DNA from: Butyriboletus loyo
Lineage: Eukaryota > Basidiomycota > Agaricomycetes > Boletales > Boletaceae
DNA length: 64,000 nucleotides
Direction: 5' to 3'
Assembly: GCA_038093515.1 (NCBI GenBank)
Contig: JBBPSI010000009.1
Span: 62,001 to 126,000, forward strand
The position numbers and the translations under genes are program-made. The notes beneath the pieces are model-generated. The model ran no database searches, had not been told where the DNA came from, and saw only the letters and a list, made by a program, of their open reading frames with translations. Position 1 is the stretch's first letter, and each line of letters opens with the position of its first letter. This document shows positions 33,388-44,175 of this stretch, piece after piece.

Positions 33388-33859
33388 CATGTGTAATCTC
33401 GAAACGTGTGTCTTCTCATTTGCCACGCCTTCCTTTGGATGTCTAACCCCGCCTTCTTTGCCAGCGAAGGCACCAAGCACGGTTGCGGGGTAAGTGTCTC
33501 ACGCTGCTTCTCTCCTCTGCACATAGCCCACTCGTCATGCACATGCCTCGCGTAGCACTACAAAGCGGTGAGTATTGTGCACTCTCAATAAACAAGTGTT
33601 CTGATCGTCGTCAAGACTCGCAAGGTCCGAAAGATTGATTGCGCGAGCCCGTACTGTGTTCATTCCATTCGTCATCCCCGAAACTGTTCCGACTGTCACT
33701 GCGAGAGGGTGCGTCGTCCTGGTGTCACGCCAACGATATATGCTCATTGTTTGCCAGTATCTCGGACCCGACTCGAAGGAAACCATCACGTTCACGACCC
33801 CCGAGTACTGTCCCTCGTGCCAGTACTGGTTTAAAGGCGGCGCCCAACATCGTCGATGA
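33388..33859 (+). CDS. Small Cys/His-rich, probably metal-binding protein
   Basis: Five exons, 33388-33404, 33465-33489, 33556-33567, 33625-33708, 33758-33859, encode just 79 residues. The joined protein begins MCNLETEGTKHGCGHYKA and continues with KIDCASPYCVHSIRHP, NCSDCHCERYLGPDSKE and PEYCPSCQYWFKGG. Nine or more Cys and several His are arranged as CxxC/CxC pairs, as expected for a zinc-binding fold. I recall similar tiny HGCGHY proteins in other basidiomycetes but no assigned function. The model depends on exons of 17, 25 and 12 nt; all junctions keep frame, every donor is GT and every acceptor AG. A 240-nt coding sequence in five exons is striking. Confidence 0.7.
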
Positions 33860-34008
33860 ACCACCGATTATACGCCCTAATTTGCATCGGCATCTAATGA
33901 GTAACTTAGAGCTGCTATTGTCGCTACTCCACCATTGCTTTGTTGTACCACAACATTACTTGTATGTAAAAAAAAAGTATAACTGACACATTTGTGACGA
34001 TGACGTCG

Positions 34009-35979
34009 TCACCACTTAACTGCCAGCCCGATGACCTCACTCTCAATGGCCCGGTAATTAGTCCGAAATAATTCCCGTCGCCGTTGTTCAGCGCCGGTAT
34101 CCATGTCTGCATCCCACCGCGTCCGGGCCGCATCCTCCGGCCGACACATGTCTGCTTGCACCCTCAGTGCAACGTGGTCCGCGTAATCGAACTCATCTGA
34201 GGCCATCCTCGGCGACGGCGGTGGCGTCGGCAAATTGTGCCAGTACGCCTTCTCAACCTCTGTCGTCCACTCACGATCCCCCCATTTTGGCCCCTGCGGT
34301 GCGACCACGCCGTTCGTCTCATCTCCCCCCGCTGACATTGAAACCCCGTTCTCCTCCCAACCCCTCACATGCCCTTCCTCGTCCTCCGACCGTTCGGACG
34401 CCTTACCAATCGAGCGCAGCTGCCCACCCCCGTTCACGCACCCGCCTGGGCATGCCATCACTTCCACGTAATGATACCGCTTCTCGTCCACATCAGCCCC
34501 GTTCTTCTTCGGCCTTACTCTCATCCCAACCATGCGTCCAGCAGCACCCCTTCCGACCTGGACCCCAGCCTCCTTTCCGACCTTCCTCACCACGTTCTGT
34601 AGATTCCGGAACCCGTAGCATTTTGCCCCCTTGAACACGACCTCCCCATTGCTCTGCTTGTGCAACGTGTACTCTTCGTAGTCGGATGCCCGCACCGTTT
34701 TCACGCTGAGGTCCAGTGGTTCTGGAGAAGTGTGTATGACGGCGGACATGAGGGAATGGAGGTAGGAACCCGAACTCGTACCCGGGTGAATTAACAACTC
34801 GGGGATGTCTTCCAGGGTTTGTGCATTGTCTTCCCCCGGAATTGGAACAGACAAATCCCAGCCCTTCTCGTGCATGAGCAGCTCAAGTTCCCCGGTCGTG
34901 ATGACACAGTCAACCTCCCGCGTCGAATAGACGTCGTTGTAAAAGTCCTGGCGCGATGCTTCGAGTTTTTTGTCATAGCAAGGCATCACAGTGACGTGGT
35001 ATATCTGATCAGGTCTGTATAGTCGATACAACGTCAGCCAACGACTGCCTTTGATGGGTTCGATACACACTGTTTTCCCCACGTGCTCGCTAACCACGAC
35101 TTGACCAATGTTCCCATGACTTGCTGGGGACTCTTTGTTTGAGAGATGAAGGGCAACATTTCGGAATGCGTCTTTTCGGCATAGCATATCCATCCTGGAC
35201 ATGCGCTCGCCAACATCGGCAGCTTACCATCGCGCTTGCGTTCCCAAAACTCCCGTGCATGCTCCAGCAGGGAGATATGTCGCGCAAAGGTCGTGTCGTA
35301 GACATGTTCAAAACCCAACGCCTGCATACAAAACGCTGCCACTCGCTGCATGACCTGTTTCAGTCCGACGGGTCCACTTGAACTCGACGAGATCGTCGCC
35401 GAGAACGATGCCAGACATTGTGGAGCGATCGACAACACCGGAACCTTGTGTGCCGGTGAACTCGCGGGTGCGTTTCCCTTGAGGAAGTTGAGCACCTCTG
35501 TGTGTGACTGTAGTGTGATCAAGACCGATTCGGCCGACGTGATGCAACCACTTCGGAACATAGTAAGCTGGGGGGAACGGAATGCACGGAATGGCGGATG
35601 ACGTACCTACACGCAAGGCAATCGTTGAGACTAATCTGTGCTTGTGGTAATTTGCGTTCCGATGGTATGGACGTGGTTGCGTCCTGTACGGAGGGGGTGG
35701 ACGACACCTCATAGTAAAATCCGGACGAGTCCACTCGGATTTCCGTCTGGAAGGGCGCTTTCTATGAACGGAGAATAGAAATGGTGAGGAAGAAATACGT
35801 ACAGAAGCGGATCCTGCATCTTTCACGTTCTCTGGGGCGTTGAGTTGCTCGACTGGCTTGATGCATGCTTGTGATGGGGTGATGAAGTCGTTGAGGTCCG
35901 TTAGTGTCTATTTGGGTGATGTGAGCTCCGGAGTGCACGTCGTGGTTACCCCACCCACCAGAGCACCGGAGAACGCCAT
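34009..35979 (-). CDS. NAR1: Cytosolic Fe-S cluster assembly factor NAR1 (iron-only hydrogenase-like)
   Basis: Exons, low to high: 34009-35014, 35071-35550, 35607-35761, 35803-35907, 35959-35979; 588 residues. The N-terminus MAFSGALTLTDLNDFITPSQ followed by ACIKP is diagnostic. Cysteines of the N-terminal 4Fe-4S site occur in ACIKP and NDCLACSGCITSAE. The H-cluster-like site uses ASACPGWICYAEK, TVMPCYDKKLEASR and MACPGGCVNGGGQ. NAR1 works with the CIA targeting complex to pass Fe-S clusters to cytosolic and nuclear enzymes, and it has no hydrogenase activity. An insertion of about 75 residues rich in Glu/Ser separates CVNGGGQ from the WTTEVEKAYWHNL helix. The seven-residue first exon is typical of fungal NAR1 genes as far as I recall. 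Confidence 0.95.
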
Positions 35980-36167
35980 CGACGAGGGTGGGATATAGAA
36001 CAGAAACACCCAGACCCGAAATCAAAGCAGATGGCCTGATAGCAAGTGACGAAAGGAGCGGAAATCGGAATGCGACTGACCAAACAGGAAGGGGGCTTAG
36101 TCAATGGTCACATCTCAAAAGGTAAGCATACAGCAGCCCTTTACACAGGCGATTCGAATCACTACAG

Positions 36168-37030
36168 TCAAGTTCGACGGTGATGCATTGATGAGCCACC
36201 GAAAAGCTGGAAATTTCGGAAGTGCATGGTCAGATACGTTGCCCAGCCACTGTCCGAATCTTGCAACGGGATCTCGGAGAAAAAACGATTCGCCTCTAAA
36301 GAATGTCCTGGCTGAAACGTTGGTACTGAGTGGTCATTCAAAGATAGAGAGCCTCGCGAGAAGAGTATGCCACCGATGTCAAGGTTGGTCGCGCTCCTAA
36401 ACTGGAGGTCTTAACAGGTCAACGCTATCACGTTGTTGAAGCCAATTGTCGTGATCAGCGGTGGACTGAACGTCACGAACACCAGAAGCCGCCTACAGCA
36501 CGCTGTTGTCGTTTACCATATTGTTCATCTGAACGAGTAGAGTAAGACGGGTCCGCTTACAGTGAAACAGGCTCGCAACAAGACACTCACTGACCACCGG
36601 TGTAGCCAAGTGATCCTCCGCTGATACTGACACCATAACCTGAGTTGCAATAAATATTGCTCTCGGAATATGGATATGCACTCGAGTCGGCTCCAGATTC
36701 ACCTACCTTCGCCGGTGCCATTCCTTCTCCACGTGAGGCCCGTAAAGCAACCATTACCGATCAGCTGAGCACCGCCTAATGATGTTACTAGGCATAGGGC
36801 GACGCTGGTACCGAATCTCACGATGAGCGTCGAGAGCGTCGCGATAGTCACGTGGCCATCAGTCTGTTTGTTGATCTCGAGGACGACCACAAGTCTAAAA
36901 ATTATTCCCATCAAGAATTGATGAATTGGCCCTCCATCTATACCAGGAGGGGTCCACTGGAAGAAAAATATATATATTCGGAGGACCTCTACAGGATAAG
37001 TTGTAAGTCTCATAAGTCCCATTGGCAAGA
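36168..37030 (-). pseudogene. Fragmentary multi-exon membrane-protein gene, possibly degenerate
   Basis: Several minus-strand segments look coding although I cannot join them confidently. A hydrophobic block (VTIATLSTLIVRFGTSVALCLVTS) lies near 36790-36850 and runs on to a WRR motif. Near 36440-36490 there is LLVFVTFSPPLITTIGFNNVIALT. An extracellular-looking block (DIGGILFSRGSLSLNDHSV onward, with a SGWATYLTMHFRNFQ stretch) ends in a TGA at 36168-36170. The order of a helix, a PPL-type helix and a Trp-containing ectodomain recalls large fungal multi-pass proteins of unknown function (DUF3176-like). It appears too short to be complete. It may be decayed or an actively spliced gene that I could not resolve. 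Confidence 0.35.
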
Positions 37031-37147
37031 TGACTTTGACGCGTTCTAGTCACGTGGTGTCAGTTATAACGCCACGTGGAGCCGTACACTCGATTCTGTG
37101 AGCGCGCAGGAAAAGAACTTGCAAGACAAGTCCATGGGCTGCTAACA

Positions 37148-39316
37148 ATGTTTTCGCAAAACTCAAGGCACAGAGACAAAAACGCAGTTGGCGACGGCGA
37201 AGCCAGCCAACCATTGCTCAATGGGTCACATGAAGATCTCCCTGGAGGAGACTCGGAGGATTCCCCACACCTCTTGTTCGCAGCCTCGGACGATGAAGAT
37301 TCTGAAGATCACGGTGGTCGATCCGTCACACCTCGCCGTGGGGAACACACCGTCAGATTCCGAGAGGAAGTCCAAGTTATAGGTCCACCGCTGAGGTCTA
37401 CCATACAATGTCGAGAGACCGGTGCGTGCCAGAAACAGAATTCTTCAACTCGTTTCAGGAACGCTGGTACAGAGTATGAGCTTGATTCGGATGATCTCGA
37501 TGACACTGCTCTGGCCGAAATCGGGCGTCAACAACAAAGAACGGCACGGACTTCGGGGCCAGGGCGCCGGGGACGACGACCCCAGCCCTTGCTTGTTGGT
37601 CTCATGGACTCAGCCACTCGGAGGACTCCTGAAACGACCATCCCGATGTATGAGTCCGGGAATCAAGGCTCCTTGTCCGACCTCAATCTCAGCGATGTAG
37701 CCGCCAAACAGCACGCTGGTGGTGGATTGCTCGACTCTGTCGCAAACATGGCCAATTCAATACTTGGTGCCGGTAAGCCCTATACCACGCATTTTGTTGT
37801 ACACTAACAGGTGTGGCAGGTATCATTGGTGTGACTTTCTCTTTCTCAAAGCAACGAGACGTTTCACTCATTTAGAATACAGGTCTACCATACGCTATCA
37901 GTCAAGCTGGTTTCTTCTTCGGAATAGTCTTGCTGGTAGTCCTCTGCGGTGTCACAGATTGGACCATTCGTCTCGTCGTGATAAATGCCAAGCTCAGTGG
38001 TAGAAATTCTTACATTGAAATCATGGACAGTTGTTTTGGCGCAAGTGGTCGTGCTGCCGTATCACTCTTTCAATTTGCTTTCGCATTTGGGGGTAGGTCT
38101 GTTCCTCACGATAGTTATAACTAACTGATCAGCATGGTCAAAGGAATGTGTGCATTTGGCATCATCATCGGTCGGTCTTTCCCTCATTCTTTTTTGCAAT
38201 GTCCAACGACTGCCCACAGGGGACACAATACCTCATGTCATTCGTTCGCTATTCCCCACGCTCTACAAGATACCCATCGCATCCGTATTCACCAACCGAC
38301 AATTCATCATAGCACTCTGCACTATTTGTGTATCATATCCGCTCTCCCTCCATCGTGATATTCACAAACTCTCTCGAGCATCCGGCCTAGCGCTTCTCAG
38401 CATGTTGATAATCGTCACTTCCGTTCTGATAGAAGCCCCGCATGTGGATCCAGAACTAAAAGGAGATCATTCGAAACGGCTTACTTTTGTTGGCCCAGGC
38501 GTGGTCCAGGCTATTGGTGTCATCAGCTTTGCATTCGTTTGTCACCACAACTCCCTCCTTATATACGGTAGCCTGCGCACGCCGACGCTCGATCGCTTTA
38601 CGCGCGTGACCCACATATCGACCGCGATCTCTTTCGTCGCATGCTGCGTCCTCGCCATATCTGCTTTCTGGGTATTTACAGATAAAACGCGGGGCAACAT
38701 TTTGAACAATTTCTCGCCCGTGAGTATCTTTGCTCTGAGGCACGTTCGAGACACTGAGGAGATGAACCCAGAGTGACACCTTGATTAACGTTGCCCGGTT
38801 CTGTTTTGGATTGAACATGTTTACGACACTCCCTCTAGAATTATTTGTCTGTAGAGAGGTGGGGAAGCTCTCGACCGAGAGTCGTCGATTTGAGTTAGTC
38901 TGACGGCGATTGGCGACAGGTCATCGAACAATACTTTTTCTCGCACGAAAGCTTCAATCCTCAACGCCATTTATTCTTTACCAGTACGATTCTCTGCGCA
39001 TCGATGCTTCGTATGTGATCTCTTTCGCCATGCTTACCGAGAATCCATACTCACGTCTGATCTAGTTTCCCTCATCACATGTGACCTGGGTGTGACGCTC
39101 GAGATTACGGGCGGCGTCTCTGCGACAGCCCTCGCCTTCATCTTCCCCGCAGCTTGTTACCTCAAACTCACCGATCCGCGCGTGCCGTTCTACTCGCGGG
39201 CAAAGCTCCCCGCAGTCGTCTGCCTCGTCTTTGGGATCATAGTCATGGTCGTGTCACTTTTCCTCGCGTTGGGTAAGGCATGGACGCGCGAAGGCGAAGC
39301 TAGGATATGCGCGTGA
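37148..39316 (+). CDS. Vacuolar amino-acid transporter, AVT/SLC38 family
   Basis: Nine exons: 37148-37421, 37473-37772, 37820-37828, 37883-38092, 38144-38170, 38220-38719, 38772-38858, 38920-39010, 39066-39316; 582 residues. A hydrophilic N-terminal tail of about 180 residues rich in Asp/Glu/Ser precedes eleven predicted membrane spans: SILGAGIIGLPYAISQAGFF in TM1, VTDWTIRLVVINAKLSG, FAFGGMCAFGIIIGDTIPHV, and RLTFVGPGVVQAIGVISFAF. This pattern fits the Avt5/6/7 exporters that move amino acids out of the vacuole. The tail may be a target of phosphorylation. Exons of 9 and 27 nt are needed for continuity. The intron 37422-37472 is 51 nt, in frame and stop-free, so both spliced and retained forms would be translatable. 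Confidence 0.92.
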
Positions 39317-39416
39317 TATCGCACGGTGTTATAGATTTATTTCGTTTGGGAGCAGTTAGATGCAACGGACATGAATCCTTCTCTTCTAGGTAGCAAAGAA
39401 CAGAATATAAAACTAA

Positions 39417-41316
39417 TTATCGACGCAACTGCACGATAGCACGCAACCCGGGGACTTGGTCAATGTCCTCGATTTTTGCCCCTCTGTCTTTGGACTCGGT
39501 TGCGAGTAGAGGTGACACGTTTGGAAATCCTTCCCAAAGCTTCTCCACTGCACTCAAGGCCTCTGACGTGCTGTCGTTTGGCTCGAACACGAGAAGCCAG
39601 ATCGCGTCGTACCCGCCCGCTAGGTGGCAGTCAGGAACACATCCCAACCGACTCACGATAAGGAAAGCGCTTACCCCCGGGTACCCCACCACAAATAACC
39701 CCTTTCTGTGCAATAGATGCGTCCAAAAGCTCGGTCTGTGCGTCGGGCTCGATAGTCACGTCTTCGCCCGCCGCTTTGCCCATCCGTCGCATGAGCGCAC
39801 GCGTGTTCTACAATCAGCAATTGAATTGGGGAGACTCGGCAGATCAACCCATCGGTGCGCCTTACCTCGCTCGCCTTTCGGAGATCCGAAAACGCCTGGG
39901 CGACGGATCGTTCTGGTTCAGCACCGCCCAGCCACTAGGGTCGCAATGCAATATCAGTTTTTCGACTCAGCCCTTAGGACGATGGAATGAACAGCCTCGC
40001 CTTACCTCGGATGATGGCTCGCATGACATGCGTTTGACAGCGAACGTGTACAGTTCCGAATGCTGTTCGTACAAATCGCAAAGGCGTCGGAGATGCGTGG
40101 CGAGGGCTTGATTCGATGCGTCGATTGCCGCCCACAGTGCGTCGGCTGGAAGATATCATCAGTATCATCACATGCAGAGATCCCATGCGCGCGTACCTTC
40201 GTCAGCTTTCTCTTGACGCCATTTCAACACCTTGGTTGCGAGAGACGGGGTATCACTTCCCGCAGACACATCCGCCAACACGAGCCTGACGAACGACGGA
40301 AGTTGAATCGCAACCGTCCGATAGTCCCAGTGATCGCCAGGACTGAGCGCTGATGTTAACGAGAGCGCTCCAGATGCAGTCTAAAAAACAAGGCAGTGTT
40401 CACATTATGATGAACGTTGCTATGCATTGTCCACGGGCTTACATCGCCTCCTTTCATCAGACCGTCCAGCAAGGCGGGACTGAATCGCGTGTACAACTGA
40501 CTCCCAAATACAGCCGCGGACACGTCGAAGCCGCTGCCCACCTTGCCCTGGGCGAAGCAGTGCACGAATTGAGCAGTGTTGTGTGCCAGCTTGCGCGCGT
40601 CGCTGTCGGGTTGGATGAATTCTTCTCGGGTGATCACACCGAGCCTGAGCAGGAGAGCGGAGACGATGGAAGTAATCAACGCTGCAGACGATCCCATCCC
40701 AGTTTTGTTGACATTGTCCAGTCGGACGTCCTGAGGGCAGAACGGGGTGATACTCGCCAAAGACGCGACCGTCAAGGGCAAGTTCAGTTCCTGAAGCTAA
40801 CGGGAAAGTTCATCAGTAAAGCAAGCGCCGAGCTGCTTGAAAGTTCCTAATAACCTTGGCTTGCTGAGAGTAAAAATCATTGTCACCCACGGCGGCGATA
40901 TCGAGGCCGTGTTGTAACGAGTTCCGTAGCGATCGAGCAGAACCCACAGATGACAAGCGCTCCGAGGCCAATATCAAGGTATATTTCAGGGCATAATAGA
41001 CGAACTTGTTCCTGCTATGAGCAGGGGTCATTACGATACAATACGCGCCAAGGCGAACACACCTTTCTGAGACCTGACTGACGTTCACCTCTCCGTCATC
41101 GTGGATGGTCACGGAATACGACCATTCAGCTCCGACGAATTGAGGTGATCGAACGATGATGTGGCCTGCCTGACCAAGTCGCTGGCAGTCCTGGATAACA
41201 GCGTAAAATCGAGATGAAGCTGAGACGACCAAGCCTGTGAAGTTTTGGTCGAGCACGAGGTATCCCCCTGCGATCAGAACCTTTCCAGGGGCTGAGACAA
41301 CCGTGATGGACGACAT
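39417..41316 (-). CDS. ERG8: Phosphomevalonate kinase
   Basis: Exons, low to high: 39417-39619, 39675-39807, 39866-39895, 40006-40145, 40197-40380, 40443-40796, 40855-41014, 41063-41316; 485 residues. It is a GHMP kinase: SAPGKVLIAGGYLVLD at the N-terminus, the ATP loop in NKTGMGSSAALITSIVSAL, GKVGSGFDVSAAVFGS and the C-terminal GVPGAGGYDAIWLLV. IEPDAQTELLDASIAQKGV is characteristic of Erg8. It phosphorylates mevalonate-5-phosphate to the diphosphate in sterol and isoprenoid synthesis. The exon 3 acceptor is ambiguous between two nearby AGs; the one giving LQELNLPLT was chosen. It lies 98 bp upstream of ferrochelatase on the same strand and is convergent (about 100 bp) with the amino-acid transporter. 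Confidence 0.95.
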
Positions 41317-41414
41317 CAATATACCAGCATACACCGCTTTAGATGGAGGTGCAAAACGTAGCGGCTGACTAATCATGATGCCCTATGTCTAATTCTAGTC
41401 GCACTCTTAATACA

Positions 41415-42863
41415 TCATGACTGTCCCGCACGAGCAAACCAGTGCTTTTGCTGGCCACAAGTCGCATTTTTACAGCCAGGGCAGCGAAGTCCCATTTGTA
41501 CACTCATGGGCCCGCCCTTCCCGGCAGAGTAGTTACGAAGATGCTGTGCTGCAATGTCAGCAAGGGCGCGGATGAACACCGGTGACTCGTTCAGAGATTC
41601 TGCGCGTTGCATTTCCATCCCAAGCTGTAGGGGTTGTATCATGAAAACAAGTTTATCAGTGGTAAGGATAACAAGGCTTACCTCTCTGCCCTCTTTCATG
41701 TACTCTAGATCGAGTTCGTAGAGTGTCTCGATATGGTCGCTTGTGAAAGCAATCGGAATGAGGATCGCCTTCTTCTTTCCGAGGCGCGCGAGTCCTTTGA
41801 CAGCTTCACCAGTTTGCATGCCCATCCATGCAGAGGGTCCAACTTTGGATTGCCAAACCAAGCGATAAGGGTTCGAGTGCCCCAACCGATCCATAACGGC
41901 GTTCACAGAAGCTGACACTTCGAGAACATACGGATCTCCACGATTGACCACTGACATGGGTAACGAATGTGCTGTGAAGAGTAGCACCACGTCGGAGCGA
42001 TCGGACGGTTGAAATTTTTGTAGCACAGCCTCGGTGTTCTGTGCCATAGCCTGGACAGCGATACAATGTGAATCAGCAAACGGCGACCCCACCCGTACTC
42101 ACCTCGATGAAGCCTGGATGGGTGCCCCAGCGGTCAATCACACTCCATTCAATGTCTCCCATCTCACCCGCTCTTCCTCGTCTAAAGAGTTCGTTCAAGC
42201 TGCTTCCTGTCGTACTACAGCTATACTGGGGATACTGTGTGAATGCTACGGCACGTTTCACACCGTCGGCTTTCATGCGGCGAGCAGTCTCCTGCGTGAG
42301 TGGGTTTGCATAACGGAAGGCCGTGTACGCCTTGTGGGGAGCGGTATTTGGATGGAGTTCGTCGAGCAACGCGCACATCCCGGCACCTTGATACTCGGTA
42401 TACCGAAGGATGGGCGACCCTCCACCTATCTCAGCATATTGCTTTTCAATTCTGGGTGTCCGTCGTTTAGCGATGAGGGGTGCAAGAACACGCTGGAATG
42501 GCAATGGTATGAGGTCTCCGTCCATGAACAGGTTTTTTAGAAAGTCATGAGTCTCCGGTACCTGTGAGAAACCACGCAAAGGGTGAGTAGGACGCGGGGA
42601 TGTAGTTGCTGTCCGCGCACCGTGGAGGGTCCCCCCATATTCAACATAACGATAGCTGGCAAGGTGTCAGAACCACTGCCAAAAGGCTAGGCAGAACGGG
42701 GTGGGCACCTGTGGGGCTACGGCACAGAGTGAGATATGTTGTGAGACCCCCATATGAGTTGACAAGCCCACCTCTTGTGCTTGACTGAAGAGGCATGCAC
42801 GGTGGCCATACGGCGGACGTGTGTGGCGACCAAGTCTTTTGCTCTAGATACTTGGGAGAACAT
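41415..42863 (-). CDS. HEM15: Ferrochelatase with C-terminal 2Fe-2S cysteines
   Basis: Five exons, low to high: 41415-41624, 41682-42050, 42103-42561, 42621-42675, 42772-42863; 394 residues. Core motifs: PAIVMLNMGGPSTV, AFTQYPQYSCSTTGSSLNEL, LLFTAHSLPMSV with the catalytic His, VGPSAWMGMQT, and PIAFTSDHIETLYELDLEY. The enzyme inserts Fe2+ into protoporphyrin IX at the mitochondrial inner membrane. The N-terminus (MFSQVSRAKDLVATHVRRM) suits a mitochondrial presequence. Cys373, Cys376 and Cys381 (CPGCKNATC) plus Cys164 match the four cluster ligands of animal ferrochelatase. Budding yeast Hem15, as I recall, lacks this set. A weak point is the acceptor before exon 2 (42621-42675), selected because it restores frame to SGSDTLPAIVML. 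Confidence 0.95.
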
Positions 42864-43094
42864 GGCACGATGGAGAGAGTGGACGGTGGTAAAGAGGCGC
42901 CCAGGCGTGGGTCAATGACTAAATAAGCGACGATCGACATCACTTATCCCGAATTTGAGAATAAGACTAATATACAGGTACTGTAAATAACCAGCGCTAC
43001 ATAAGTTCTAAAATAAGTGAAATATATAAATATGCTCTGATCTACGGCGCTGGCAGTCCACTGTTCATCGTAACCAGTCCGATGTATAACCTAT

Positions 43095-43903
43095 TCACCG
43101 TACAGCCCGACAAAGAACGGACAACGGGGGATACGGGCCCAAGTCCCTGGACGCGGCGGGCAAGCGTGGCCGACGCTGGTCGAAGCGTGAATAAGCAGGG
43201 AGTGGTTCACTCTCTTCCAAGACATCTCCACCCAGGGCGATGATGGGAGGATTGGGTTCTACTGGTGAAATTCTACTGGAAGGAATCCCTTGAGATGGGA
43301 CTCCAGTCAGTGAAGGGTCCTGGGATAGGGGATCGGGAAAACTGCGTGACATGGGCGTCCCTTCGATGCTGGCTGTTGTTGAAGATATCGACGTGGGGAT
43401 CTCTGGGTCATCCCCTCGAGCAGGGTAAGGAGGAAAGTCGCTCAAGGAGTACGATGGGGGATCGGGAAAGGGGCGAGGGGTACCCAGATATGACGGTGGA
43501 TATAATACTTGCACGATGCTGCGAGTTGAAGGCAGCGAATTGTCAGCATAGTTCTGCGAGCGGGACCGCGGGGGGGCATATCCGAGATCAGCATCGTCGT
43601 CAATTTCCTTTGATTGAATGTGAGCAGAAACAAGATAATAAGCGGCAATGTACATACGGGGTGCGTACTGCAGAAATTGCAAGTGCAGCCCGGAACGTAA
43701 ACTGTCTCTGGCATGGCGACAGCCCGATGTTGTTGGGCAATGCGATCATTCATCCGGTCAGAATAGTCGGTGTCCGATGGGTCGGCCTGGGATGCAAATG
43801 ATCGATGTGGATTGCAATGACATACGTGGGACCCGGTCTGGGACCGAAAGGACTGTCGCTCTTGCTGAGGGGGAGAGCAACATACGAGAAGGTTGGCTAA
43901 CAT
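43095..43903 (-). CDS. PPxY-motif protein with N-terminal Cys cluster, function unknown
   Basis: Two exons, 43095-43607 and 43658-43903, give 252 residues. The N-terminus carries dense cysteines (LLVCCSPP, VCHCNPH, CTCNFCSTHP), which could bind metal or be palmitoylated. The C-terminal half is Pro/Ser-rich with two PPSY motifs (LYPPSYLG, PDPPSYSLS) and a related LPAY near the end. PPxY and LPxY motifs bind WW domains of Rsp5/Nedd4 ubiquitin ligases, so an adaptor role is plausible. There is no transmembrane segment. The intron 43608-43657 has GTATGT/AAAG ends and its removal keeps frame. The retained form would shift frame. Confidence 0.7.
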
Positions 43904-44057
43904 GGCGGGGACTGGAAATGGGACATTTGGGGTCAGGAGAGTTTTGCAGGGCAGTGTGATCGCGGAGGTAGAATTAGTTCCGAGGGGCTGCGTCCCCTTA
44001 TCCCGGTCCGTTCACGGTCCGATAGTTTGCTCGTGTTTGTGTGTGTATGTCTGAGTG

Positions 44058-44063
44058 TATAAA
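44058..44063 (+). promoter_or_regulatory. TATA-like box of the XBP1/HAC1-type gene
   Basis: TATAAA lies 118 bp upstream of the ATG at 44176. Confidence 0.5.
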
Positions 44064-44175
44064 GTGCGACGTGGCCTGTCGACGTGTCTCGTTGCAGCTC
44101 TCCAGCAGCCACGTCGCCCCGCTAAAACATGCACAGTTCCTTTTGACCATATCGTTATTCGTCTTCCCTTCCATC

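Noticed and set aside
34167..34634. 155-codon plus-strand frame opposite NAR1
   Set aside because: Composition (Pro/Ser/Arg) is what the complement of the NAR1 exon gives; NAR1 motifs are decisive.
35050..35060. B-box-like GTTCGATAC, possible tRNA
   Set aside because: It lies inside NAR1 and no acceptor or anticodon stems can be formed around it.
36141..36170. TTCGAATC-containing segment resembling a tRNA T-loop
   Set aside because: Flanks do not pair into a T-stem, and no A-box or acceptor stem is present.
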